Source of the DNA: Desulfobacteraceae bacterium
Lineage (GTDB): Bacteria; Desulfobacterota; DSM-4660; Desulfatiglandales; HGW-15
DNA length: 10,662 nucleotides
Assembly: GCA_003819975.1 (NCBI GenBank)
Contig: RPPU01000099.1
Coordinates: 1 to 10,662 of the forward strand
Direction: 5' to 3'
Shown: one piece after another, positions 1 through 9,400 of the stretch
Layout of the letters: the number at the start of each line of letters is the position of its first letter
Numbering within the stretch: the first letter of the stretch is position 1
Notes under the pieces: generated by a model
Told to the model about the DNA's origin: nothing
The model's input: only the letters and a program-made list of their open reading frames with translations
The model's database searches: none
Made by a program: the position numbers and the translations under genes

Positions 1-842
1 ATCATATTAAAGAAGTCGGCCTTTTCGGAGTAAGCCTTCAATTTGAAGCTTCAAAACAAGATCTGGCTAAAGCGGTCAGCGATTTCGCGCCGGTTCTGCG
101 TAATCTTTTGGAACGCCTTGGCTCGCAAAAAAAAGGGTTCATGTTGGTCTTAGATGACCTTAATGGGCTTGCAACCGAACCCCGGTTTGCTCACTGGCTT
201 AAAAGTACGATCGATGAAATCGCCACAAGCCATGCCTCTTTACCGCTAACTCTTGTACTGGTCGGTCTACCGGAACGTCGACGTCAATTAATTGAATCGC
301 AACCTTCACTGGATAGAATTTTCAGTTTGATTAACATTGATCGTTTCAATGAAAAAGAGACAATCCAATTTTACGAAAAGGCCTTCGGTAAAGTCAATGT
401 AAAGGTAGAGAAGGATGCCATGCTATTGTTATGGCGTTTTTCCGGCGGTTATCCCGCATTTTTACATGAGATCGGAGATGCTGTTTTCAAGGTAGATAAA
501 GACGGATCAATCGATAAACAAGATGCAACCGAAGGCGTTATGCTGGCTGCCCAGGTTATTGGCGTTAAATATATAGAACCTAAAGTGCTGGATGCCATAA
601 AAAGCGATCGGTACCGCGGTATTCTCAGAAAAATAGCCGATCCTCCGCAAATACTTTTTTCAAAAGATGAATTAAGAAAACGGCTTTCGCAGACTGAAGC
701 TAAAGTTTTGAATAATTTCTTGCAAAAAATGAAACAGCTTGGCGTTTTACGCCAACCACCTGACGCGGAACGTGGTATTTATGAGTTTGTAAGTGAACTT
801 TATCCGATCTTTTTCTGGCTTCAATCCATAAGAAAGCATTGA
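1..842 (+). CDS. AAA/STAND-like ATP-binding protein, C-terminal part (5' truncated)
   Basis: The reading frame is already open at the left edge (first full codon at base 3), so the gene begins upstream. The TTG at 108 is an internal Leu codon, not the start. 279 residues are visible, counted here from base 3. A Walker B strand ending in Asp-Asp (FMLVLDDLNGL, about 46-56) is followed by a sensor-1-like strand (LTLVLVGLPERR, about 82-93). A 'SGGYPAFLHEIG' segment (about 147-158) resembles the GGxPxxxxE signature near the end of the ATPase core in AAA_16 / ORC-CDC6-like proteins. The last 75 residues look like a winged helix (FSKDELRKRLSQTEAKVLNNFLQKM, then an 'LGVLRQ' wing). The Walker A lies outside the window. 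The gene converges on pbpC with a 31-bp gap. Family members serve varied regulatory or switch roles; the substrate or partner here is unknown. AAA-type identity is fairly secure, the specific role is not. Confidence 0.8.
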   Translation, partial: HIKEVGLFGVSLQFEASKQDLAKAVSDFAPVLRNLLERLGSQKKGFMLVLDDLNGLATEPRFAHWLKSTIDEIATSHASLPLTLVLVGLPERRRQLIESQPSLDRIFSLINIDRFNEKETIQFYEKAFGKVNVKVEKDAMLLLWRFSGGYPAFLHEIGDAVFKVDKDGSIDKQDATEGVMLAAQVIGVKYIEPKVLDAIKSDRYRGILRKIADPPQILFSKDELRKRLSQTEAKVLNNFLQKMKQLGVLRQPPDAERGIYEFVSELYPIFFWLQSIRKH

Positions 843-843
843 T

Positions 844-881
844 AAAATTAAGCATAAATCATTTGCTTCATGCTTAATTTT
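844..881. terminator. AT-rich stem-loop between convergent genes, candidate bidirectional terminator
   Basis: A perfect 12-bp inverted repeat (AAAATTAAGCAT at 844-855, ATGCTTAATTTT at 870-881) encloses a 14-nt loop. It begins just after the TGA of the left ATPase gene and its right arm contains the TAA stop codon of pbpC (874-876). On each strand the arm ends in a short T run, so it could stop transcripts from both sides. The stem has only two or three G-C pairs, so its strength as an intrinsic terminator is uncertain. Confidence 0.5.
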
Positions 882-3222
882 CCATTTGCACTTCGATCAA
901 GCGTGAAGTCGCCCCTCCCAAATCATCCACCGCCCGCAGGATGTATCGTCCCGGTTGGGCCTGCCAATCCAGGCTCTTGCCGCGCTCGGCGCTTCCCAAA
1001 AACCGGTCGTCCAGAAACCAGAATATTTTACGGGCACCCGCATCCAAAACAGCCTCAAGGCTGATGGTCTGTTTGCCGTGATCGTTAGGCCTTAAAGAAT
1101 AGTCCAGACCCTCCCGCGGTGAAACGATCTGGGGCGGCTTATGATCGAAACGGTCCATATCCGGGCCGCATTCCGCTGCAAAGGGCGGCGGCAGGCGGCG
1201 TGGAATTCCGGCGGCATTGAAAATGCGCATGATGTCGGAAGGCCAGAATTCATAAACCTCTGTTTTAACGTTTTGATCCGTCCGGTTGCACAAACGCAAA
1301 CCTGTTCGCGGATCGATCCTGACCTCGCGATGAATTTGACAGGAGTCAATGGGTGATTTTCCGGGAATAAACCAGGCCGGCTTCGTATGCGGGCAAAAAG
1401 GATTGGGAAGTTGACCGGAAAGGGCGCAGACCCGGATCTCTTTGACATTGGGCGGCATAATGATGGGCTCTCGCAGCCCGGGTTTCTGCGCGCGTATGGC
1501 GTCGATAATGGAAAAAAAGAGCGGCGCTGCTGCTTTGGTCCCGATAAAAGCCGGATTGCCGCTGCCGTCAAAATTCCCGATCCAAACCGCCAATACATAC
1601 GGGCCGAAGATTCCGACAGCCCAAGCATCGCGAAACCCGTAAGAAGTGCCGCTCTTCCAGTAAACCGCCAGATCGTTTTTAATCCAGGAATACCGTTTGG
1701 GATAGTCGGGCCGCGGATTATTCTCCAACATTTTCAGAACAATAAAAACGGCTTGTTCGCTTAATAGGGCGGTGCCCGTATCTTTTTTAGGATTTTTGAG
1801 CAGCTTGATCGGTTTTAGCCGACCTTTATTGGGCAAGGCCGCATAGAGTCCGCTTAATTCAAACATACTGACTTCGGCGCCGCCTAAAACAAGCGAAAGC
1901 CCATAATAGGTTTCGGAACGCAGATTCGCAATGCCGGCATTTTTTAATAAACCGTATATGCCGGGATCCGACAGCTTGGAAGCAATATAAACCGCCGGAA
2001 TATTGCGGCTGCGGATCAAGGCGTCTTGGGCCGAAAGCGGGCCGGAAAAATGGCCGTCGAAATTATCGGGCGCATAAGCGCCGAAACTGGCCGGTGTATC
2101 TTTCATCAAAGTCTGCGAATGAATCAAACCCTGTTCAATGCCCAAAGCATAGATAAAAGGCTTTAACGCGGAACCGGGCGATCGTTTGGCCATTACGCCG
2201 TTAACCTGGCCTTCGATTTCATCGTTAAAAAAATCAGCCGAACCTACAAACCCCTTCACCTCCATGGTGGTGTAATCCAACAGCAGACCAGCGGCATTCC
2301 TGATTCCATAGAGGTTGTTTTGCGACAGATAGCCCCGGATGCGGTCTTCCAGCAAGGTTTGCAAATCCGGATCAAGCGTGGTTTCGACTGTTTTTTTCCG
2401 GGAAGAGGAACTCAATCGCCAAACCAGGTCTGTAAAATGAGGTGCGCGAAAAGGAAGATCTTTGGGCCTTTTAAATTCAGGCGCAGTTTGTAAAAACGTT
2501 TTTTCTTCTTCGTTTATAGCGTAAAGAGCTTCCCACTTTTTGATCAGTATTTCCCGGGCTCCAGCCAATCTTTTATTATCCTGGGTGCGGATACCCGGAC
2601 TTTGCGGAATAACCGCCAAAGTCAAAGCTTCATTTAGGGTCAGTTGGCGCGGGTTTTTGGCAAAATAGATCAAACTGGCCGCGGCCACACCTTCGATATT
2701 ACCGCCATAAGGCGCGTAATTGAGATAAGCTTCCAGAATTTCATTTTTGGAATAGCGCAGCTCCAGCCATAAAGCCAGTCCGATTTGTTTGCATTTTCCC
2801 GCGAGTGTCTTACTCGAAAGGCCATGGATAATCCGAGCCAGTTGCATGGGGATGGTTGAGCCGCCCAAACGGCGGGTTTTTTGAAAATAAGTTTCATACC
2901 CGGCCCGTCCAAGCGCATAGGGATTGATTCCGGGGTGAAAATAAAACCAGCGGTCTTCGTATAACAGAACTGCTTTGATCAAATCGGGATGGACCTCTGA
3001 AAGCGACACCCAAAGCCGGTATTTGTCGTCGGACGACAAGGTCAGGCGCAATAGTTTTTGATTTTGATCGTAAAAAGCCAGTGAAGAAGAGTGCCGCTCC
3101 ATAAGCGGCGTCGACGGCCAGAGCCGGAATCCCAGCAAAAGCAAAGCAAACAATAATGCGACACTCAAACTCCGATAATGGAGTCGAAACTGTTTCAATA
3201 ATTTTGATATTTTATATAACAA
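874..3222 (-). CDS. pbpC: Penicillin-binding protein 1C (bifunctional glycosyltransferase/transpeptidase)
   Basis: This is a class A PBP that polymerises lipid II and cross-links peptidoglycan at the periplasmic face of the inner membrane. A membrane anchor lies at residues 20-34 after a basic leader. The GT51 domain (about 70-240) shows the catalytic 'EDRWFYFHPG' (E89), 'RLGGSTIPMQLAR' (118-130) and 'SKNEILEAYLNYAPYGG' (158-174). The transpeptidase domain (about 300-575) has SxxK at S351-A-L-K354, SRN at 405-407 and KSGT at 523-526. A Cys-bearing linker follows (C599, C610, C628, C645, C685), spaced as 'CALSG...FCP...SC..H' as I recall from other PBP1Cs. Residues about 690-780 match a BiPBP_C-type domain. 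The 782-residue length is normal for PBP1C. The first start after an in-frame TAA is TTG at 3222. The first ATG is codon 41, beyond the membrane segment, so a non-ATG start is required, and no good Shine-Dalgarno sequence precedes it. The gene lies downstream of the A2M gene on the same strand, the conserved yfhM-pbpC order. Function is secure; the exact start is not. Confidence 0.96.
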   Translation of the reverse strand: MLYKISKLLKQFRLHYRSLSVALLFALLLLGFRLWPSTPLMERHSSSLAFYDQNQKLLRLTLSSDDKYRLWVSLSEVHPDLIKAVLLYEDRWFYFHPGINPYALGRAGYETYFQKTRRLGGSTIPMQLARIIHGLSSKTLAGKCKQIGLALWLELRYSKNEILEAYLNYAPYGGNIEGVAAASLIYFAKNPRQLTLNEALTLAVIPQSPGIRTQDNKRLAGAREILIKKWEALYAINEEEKTFLQTAPEFKRPKDLPFRAPHFTDLVWRLSSSSRKKTVETTLDPDLQTLLEDRIRGYLSQNNLYGIRNAAGLLLDYTTMEVKGFVGSADFFNDEIEGQVNGVMAKRSPGSALKPFIYALGIEQGLIHSQTLMKDTPASFGAYAPDNFDGHFSGPLSAQDALIRSRNIPAVYIASKLSDPGIYGLLKNAGIANLRSETYYGLSLVLGGAEVSMFELSGLYAALPNKGRLKPIKLLKNPKKDTGTALLSEQAVFIVLKMLENNPRPDYPKRYSWIKNDLAVYWKSGTSYGFRDAWAVGIFGPYVLAVWIGNFDGSGNPAFIGTKAAAPLFFSIIDAIRAQKPGLREPIIMPPNVKEIRVCALSGQLPNPFCPHTKPAWFIPGKSPIDSCQIHREVRIDPRTGLRLCNRTDQNVKTEVYEFWPSDIMRIFNAAGIPRRLPPPFAAECGPDMDRFDHKPPQIVSPREGLDYSLRPNDHGKQTISLEAVLDAGARKIFWFLDDRFLGSAERGKSLDWQAQPGRYILRAVDDLGGATSRLIEVQMEN

Positions 3223-3297
3223 TTTTTGGTAACAAATTTTTTGTTAAGCAATTAATTATTCACCACAGAGGCACAGAGGGCACAGAGAGAATTATTT

Positions 3298-3330
3298 TTC
3301 TCCCTGTCGTTGAGAGGCCGACAGGGAGAA
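3298..3330. repeat. Hairpin 1 of the element: 12-bp perfect stem, loop with TGAGAGG
   Basis: TTCTCCCTGTCG (3298-3309) pairs perfectly with CGACAGGGAGAA (3319-3330) around the 9-nt loop TTGAGAGGC. No T run follows the stem on either strand, so it does not look like an intrinsic terminator. Its loop heptamer TGAGAGG (3311-3317) is the exact complement of the loop of the second hairpin in the same element. Confidence 0.8.
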
Positions 3331-3377
3331 ATAAACTCTGCGTTATAGCCGTATTGATTTTTGCTTAGAGCAGATTG

Positions 3378-3415
3378 CTTTTTTCTTTTGCCCCTCTCAG
3401 GCAAAAGAAAAAAAG
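3378..3415. repeat. Hairpin 2 of the element: 15-bp stem with one bulge, loop CCTCTCA
   Basis: CTTTTTTCTTTTGCC (3378-3392) pairs with 3400-3415 (GGCAAAAG, then seven A and a G) with one unpaired A, around the loop CCTCTCA (3393-3399). The stem sequence is unrelated to that of the first hairpin, but the loop is its exact reverse complement. It ends 64 bp downstream of the A2M stop and could be a processing or stability structure on that transcript. Confidence 0.75.
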
Positions 3416-3479
3416 AAAAATAATCTCTGCGCTCTCTGTGCCTCTGTGGTGATATTTTCCAAATCTTTGACCCTTACTT

Positions 3480-6400
3480 CTATTTCGTAATTGTAAATAT
3501 CGTTCCGCCGCCCGCATACGCCCGCACCGAACGTTCGTAGAGCGCCTGGGCCAAAATCGGCGGAATCTGGTACGTGCCGGCATTGACCGCCTTGATCCGG
3601 TAGACATACTCCTGGAGGTTGCTGCCGATATGGTCGTATAAAACCACCCGATCTTCGCGGCGATCGATATACATCGGCTTCCAGGAGGAAGACACTTTCT
3701 GTTCGCTTCCGGATTCATCGCCTTCATAAACCAATTCAAACCCGCCGGGCAAGAGGTCCACAACCGCGCTGTTATGAATTTGAGACGAAGAAAGCGCGCG
3801 GGCCTTGACTCTGACCAGGATTTGCTCTCCCACCTTACAGGTCTGGATGGCATTACCCTTGAGATCGAGATATTCATGCATGGCTTCGATTCCTTCTTTG
3901 ACAACCTGTTTGGGCGGAACCAGATCGAAACCGGCCTGGGTGACCGCATAAAAAACCGGTAATTCGCCTTCATTTTTAAAGACCAATTTTGTAGCTTGTT
4001 CCGAGAAAGAAGCCAGGGGCAGCATCCCGGTTGTCAAAATAAGCGGTTCGGTTTTGCCGTCCGCCCGTATCTCGGCCAGTGAGTATTTTCCCAACCCTTC
4101 TTTAATACCGGCATGCGCATAGGCATCCAGGGCCAGGATCGCATAGGAACCGGACAAGGTGTTGAAACAGACCGAACAGGTCGAACTCAGGAATCCGGCC
4201 AGTTTTTTGTCATTGATGGCGGTCAATTTATTCGGAAAATGCCGGGCAGTCAAATAGAGCAATACGGAATTATGGATCAGGGCATCATGATAATATTCGT
4301 AATCGGCCGGAACCTGCTTGAGAAACGGTACTTCTTCGATCAGGTCATCCGCCAATTTATCCATTTTGAGCAATTTATAGGCAGAAGCCAAATAGGCGTA
4401 GGCCAAATCGCCTTTCCATTGCTTGGCATCGTATTCTTTCAAGCGGCCCGCCAATATTTCCGCCAGGCTTCCGGCGGATAAACCTTGGCGGACCAGCAGA
4501 TAAAGCGCATAACTCTTGATACGCTCCTGTTGGAAGGTGTTGGACTTCTTGGCAATCAAGGCCCGCAAATAGGCGGTGCCCTTTTCAATCATCTCTGCGG
4601 GTACGTTAAAATGCTGCTCGCGCGCTTCCATCAGGAAATGCAGGGCATAAACCGAGGCAAAATCGGAGACATGTTCGTTGGCTGCGTATAAACCGAAAGC
4701 GCCTTCACTGTTCTGCCGGCTTTGCAAAATCTCGATGGTTTTGCTCATTTGTTCGTTGGCTTTATTGGGATCGATGCCGAATTCCTTGTGACCCATTAAT
4801 ACCAAATTAGGAAAAGCGCGGCTGGTCACCTGTTCCGTACAGAGATAGGGATCGGTGCTCAAGAATTGATTCAGGCCTTTAGCTAAAAGCAAAGGCAGAT
4901 TGGAGATACCGGCTTCATGGATCCGGTATTCGGGATACATGCGACGAGTGACGGCCTCTTCATGCTTGGAACCAATGAAATACCCGGAACTCAATGTGGT
5001 GATATAGGGCGTCAAAGGCCGAACACTCAGGTCTTCGGAAAGGCTGACGCTTTGGGAACCTGATGATACCGTGAATTTTGTTGTGGCTGAACCCAGTTTT
5101 TGCTTGGCTTTGACCGTGAAAAGAACCGGCTGCTCGCACATTTCGCAGATATTGAGTTCTTGGGTGTTGGTTCCTATGACCTCTAAATGATCGGAAGCCG
5201 TGAGCGCCACTTTGACTTTGGCCTCTTTACCCGATCCGATTAAATTATTGGCCACGGCCACGGTCAGACTAAATTGATCGCCGGGAGCCGCAAAAGTCGG
5301 CAGATTCGGGGAGATCACGAAATCGCCGCGGCTGATACTCTTTTGGTTAAACACGCCGATCGCGGAATCGCTCACCGCCACAGCCATAACCCTGAGGGTT
5401 CCGTTAAAATAATCCGGGACTTGATAAGTCAGGGTGCGCTTTTCATTGTCTATCGGTATAATGCCGGACCAAAAAACAACAGGATTTTTACGCTTACGCT
5501 TGAACGGATTTAAATTACTCTTGAGCATTTGCTCGCCTTCATCGCCGCCGGTAGCCGCCGACTCCAGTAATTGCTTTATTTCCGGTAAAATCAAATCCAG
5601 GATTTGCCAGGTGGTCGTCTCCAGCGCCCGTTTGGCGAAGAAACCGGACAACGGGTCCGGGGTCTTGTAGCGCGCCACCTGCAGAATGCCTTCATCCACC
5701 GCAAAGATGACGATCTTACCGGGTTGTTTGCTTTGATAAGAAATATTAAGCTTTTCGCCCGGTTTGACCAGATCGGCGCATTCGAGTTTGATCGGCAAAG
5801 TCCGTTTGCTGCGGTCGATCATAAAAGGCACGACTCCGTAGGACAAAGGACTCATATATATTTCCTGGGAATTTAAGTCGCGCACAAACGTGACCGTGAC
5901 ATAGGCGTTGCCTTCCAGGTTCTCCGGCAAGCGGATCCGTTCGATGGTGGCGTTTTGTTCGGTGCGGAACCATTTGTGGCTGAAGATTTTATCGCGTTCG
6001 ATGGTGATCAGACCGGTACCGGTATAGGGCGCGATAATGGAAAGCTCGATCTCCTCTCCCGGAGCATAATCGGGTTTATTCAAATGAATGCTGAGTTCCG
6101 CTTCTCTTTCCAGGGAACGACTCAGATTGCCTTTGCCCGCCACCATAAAACCGATGCGCATTAATTCGGTTTCGGAATCCTTGGGATCATAGGCTACCAG
6201 GAACCATTTTCCCGGATTTTCCGTGGGCACCGTATAGTTCAACCCTTCTTTGGGAATGTTGAGGTTCGCTTCTTTTATTTTCACTTCGCGTTGCTTGGAT
6301 TCGTATTTATAAGTTCCATTGGACTGCTTGGTCAGCACCGAAACATATTTACTTTCAATCAAAGCCATTTTCAGTCCATTGGCCGGGACCGTTTTAAGAT

Positions 6401-9400
6401 CATTACCCACCGCAATCAGGTTCAGAGATCGTTGACTGTTTTTGGAAATATAGTCCAATGAACCGTCTGTTTTGGAGCCGATCAGATATTTTAAAGGCGA
6501 CAACAGGACTTCCGTGTTCGTATTGACCGAACGGCCGCCCTCCAATTCAAAACCTTCGGCACTGAAAGTCAGATGATAGATGCCTTTGCCGAACCGTTCC
6601 AAATCCAAATCAAAAACTGCTTCCCCTTTTTCATTTGTTTTTTGCTCACCGATTTCTTCGTTGAAATTTTGATCCGATTTGGTTTTTAAAGGATCGGAAA
6701 AAGTGTAATCTTTAAAAGATCTGAAATAGGGGCTGGCGGCTGAAATAGTCAAATGCCCCAAAACCTTATGCCCGACCGAAGGCGTGCCGAAAAGGTTGTG
6801 CAGGGAAACCAAGGCTTTCAAGTCCGTAGGCGCCAGCCACCCGGTCGTGCTTTGTGAAATCCGGCTGGAGATTTTCAAGCGGTCCGGGAGAAATTCCTGT
6901 ACTTTGATACGCGTGGAGCTGATGGCTTGGCGATGGTCTTTATCTTTAATCAACAGAAGCTGTACTTGATAATCGCCGGTGGGTGAGTTATCGCGAAGCT
7001 GGTGACCGGCTTGCTCGAAACCTTCTTTATTAAAACGAATTTTCTGAGTTCTCACGACCTGTCCGCGCGGATCGCTGAATTCAACCTCCATGGGCAGGTC
7101 GGCCAAATTCTGCTTCCAATCGGCCGATTTCAAAATCAAACCTATATGGATCAAATCGCCCGGCCGGTAGATGCCGCGATCGGAAAATAAATAAGCCTGG
7201 AGCTGGTTGCCTGCCCGGGCATTGGATTCGCCGCCGATGTCGAAGCGCGAAAAATCGAGACGCCGCTCGCTCTTCTGAAAAGGCATAAAAGAGAGGTCAT
7301 TGCCTTTGGTCACCAGATAAACCGTCGGAGCTTGCTCGCGCTTGAAATCGCTCAGTTTCGGCAAACGGGCATGACCTTCCGGGCCGGTCACGGCTTGAGC
7401 GATCGCTAAACCGTTCTTGCCGAGCACTTGCACCAAAGCGCCTTCCACGGCTCCGCCTTTGGAAAAAGAGGTCACAAAAACATCATGACCTTGATTCAGA
7501 GAATCTTTAACCACGAAACCGAGATCGGTGATCAGAATGAAACGGCCGTCCGAATTCCGGCGACCTCCCGATTCCTCTTCGGAAGCGCCCTCTTCCTCGC
7601 CTTCACCTTCTTCCCCTTCACTCTCGTATTCGCCTTCCGGCTCTCCCTCCTCTTCCGCAATTTGCTCTTCTTGTTTCTTTTTTTCCTCGGGTTTATATTC
7701 TTCGACCTTTACGAAGAAAAGACCGCGCTTGACCGGTGACTGACCCGCGCCCAAATACTTGCCCAGATTGAAAGCCGTGTATTGCGGAATCCCGGCCGTC
7801 ACTTTTTTCAACTCCTTGATCTCGGTAAACCGTTCGACCAGATTATTCTGGTCAAAATCGCCGTAAAAACGAAAAGAATTGAAATCGCCCTGGCTCTGGC
7901 TCACGAGGTGGCTGACATATTCGGGCAAGACCCGGCCGACCTCAAAGACCAGTTTTTCCACTTGATGCGAATAGATCGAGAGGGACCGGGACCCGCCCAA
8001 ACTCAAAATGGCTCCTTGGCCCTGAATGCGGACTTCTTTAGGATATTCCGGGACCGATTCGATTACATCGTAGCTTTTGGCCAGGATATAGCCGCCATAA
8101 GAAGTGAGCCCCTTGTCGATCTTCAGATAAACATATCTGCCGGCCGGAGCTATATAATTAAAACCTTGAATCGGGCTGAATTCAAACTCGGTCGCTACCC
8201 ATTTCAAATCCAGTTTCTGGGACTTCTTCAGAATATCCTGGCCGATTTCCATGGGATCGTCCCAGACATAAGGGTTTTTATCCGCATCTTTTTCATCTTT
8301 AGGATGGAACTCCGGCAATAAATAGGCCCGTAGCGCCCGCGCCAGGGTTTCCCCTTTGACTGAATCGGTGAATTCAAGGGTCAACACCGGTTCCGGAATT
8401 TCATTCTGATTCGGAACAAAACTCAACTGCGCCTGGCCCACATGAAAATAATCGTAAAGAGTGGGAATCGTGATGGCTGCGTCCAATTCGGATTTGTACT
8501 TAGACTTTCCCTGAGCCGGCGCCACGCCCTTATCAATCTTGAGTTTCAGAGTGGTAGACTCTTCCGGAATGGCCAAAGCATCGGAATGGATATAAGCCTC
8601 GGTCTTCCACTGATTGAAAAGCAAATTAAATCCGCAAGATTTTTTGATTTCTTTATTGTTCTTCTTGAGCGTAATTAATTGCAGTTGAATATGCTTGGTA
8701 AGGGTTTCCGTATCCAGCGGATAATTGGAACGCAGCGTGAACACCCCTTTTTTAAGTTTGGCATCCTGGGGATCTTGATAAAATTGCTGCGTGACATTCA
8801 AGGTGAAAGGGGTGACGGTAAATTCCAAAGAATAATCGCTCAGCTTGATATGTTCGGCAATCAAACCTTTCCGATCCAGGCTGACGTTATAGGTTTCCTC
8901 AATCGGCCAATCGCTTTTAGGTTCAAAAACCAGCCGGTTGTCCGATTCCCATTGCCAGGTTCCGTCTATTTTTGGAGAAAGCTCAATGCCCTGCGTGATT
9001 ACTTTACCGGCCTGATCCATGGGCGCGACCGACTTGTTAAAACGGATTTCCAGGTTGTCAATGACAATTTGTTCGCCATAACGGGTCTGATCCGGAGCTT
9101 TTAACTCCACTAGAGCAATTTCGGGCTTAGGTTGATTGATCATATAAACAATTCCCACAATCGCTCCCGCAATCAAAACCAGACTACCCGCCAAAATCCC
9201 GAGTCTGATGCCCTTGCTTTTCAAAGGCAGCGCATGCATCCGACTAAAATAGGGACAAACCTGGGTAAAGAATGCACCGAAAGACCATTGCCACAGGAAA
9301 CGCAAAAAACGCATAACCCAAGAACCAGGAACCCTGACCCATGTCGGCGGCTCCCAATGAAAACGGCCGAAAATCGTCCGCAAAACAAGTAAAAAGAATT

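Larger units (their letters stand above)
3261..3451. repeat. 191-bp inverted-repeat intergenic element ('HHRGTE'-type), MITE-like
   Basis: The left arm 3261-3300 and the reverse complement of 3415-3451 share 18 identical outer bases (CACCACAGAGGCACAGAG) and 9 identical inner bases (TTATTTTTC), separated by a slightly diverged stretch with a few bases of length difference. The outer part is itself an 8-bp near-tandem repeat (CACAGAGG twice, then CACAGAGA). Each arm is followed inward by its own hairpin. Read as protein, the arms give the HHRGTE peptide that recurs in spurious hypothetical proteins of many bacterial genomes. There is no transposase gene and no clear target-site duplication. The element fills most of the gap between the A2M stop (28 bp away) and the pbpC start (38 bp away), so it would be carried on an A2M-pbpC transcript. 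Confidence 0.85.

Noticed and set aside
1092..1628. 178-codon minus-strand frame inside pbpC
   Set aside because: A different frame of the well-supported PBP1C gene, Arg/Pro/Ser-rich and without family features.
3156..3368. Open frame of 70 codons encoding an HHRGTEGTER peptide
   Set aside because: It is the translation of the inverted-repeat element plus antisense pbpC leader, with no ribosome site or protein-like composition beyond the repeat.
3261..3451. CRISPR-like or insertion-sequence interpretation of the repeats
   Set aside because: The repeats are inverted and degenerate with no regular unique spacers, and no cas or transposase gene is present in the window.
3365..3973. 202-codon minus-strand frame ending in HHRGTESAE
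   Set aside because: It overlaps the A2M C-terminus in another frame and its tail is the repeat element. Composition is Arg/Ser-rich shadow sequence.
7428..8321. Plus-strand open frames opposite the A2M gene, including a hydrophobic Phe/Leu-rich one at 7428-7739
   Set aside because: The apparent membrane protein is the antisense of the acidic Glu/Gly codons (GAA/GAG read as TTC/CTC). No ribosome site or independent coding signal was seen.
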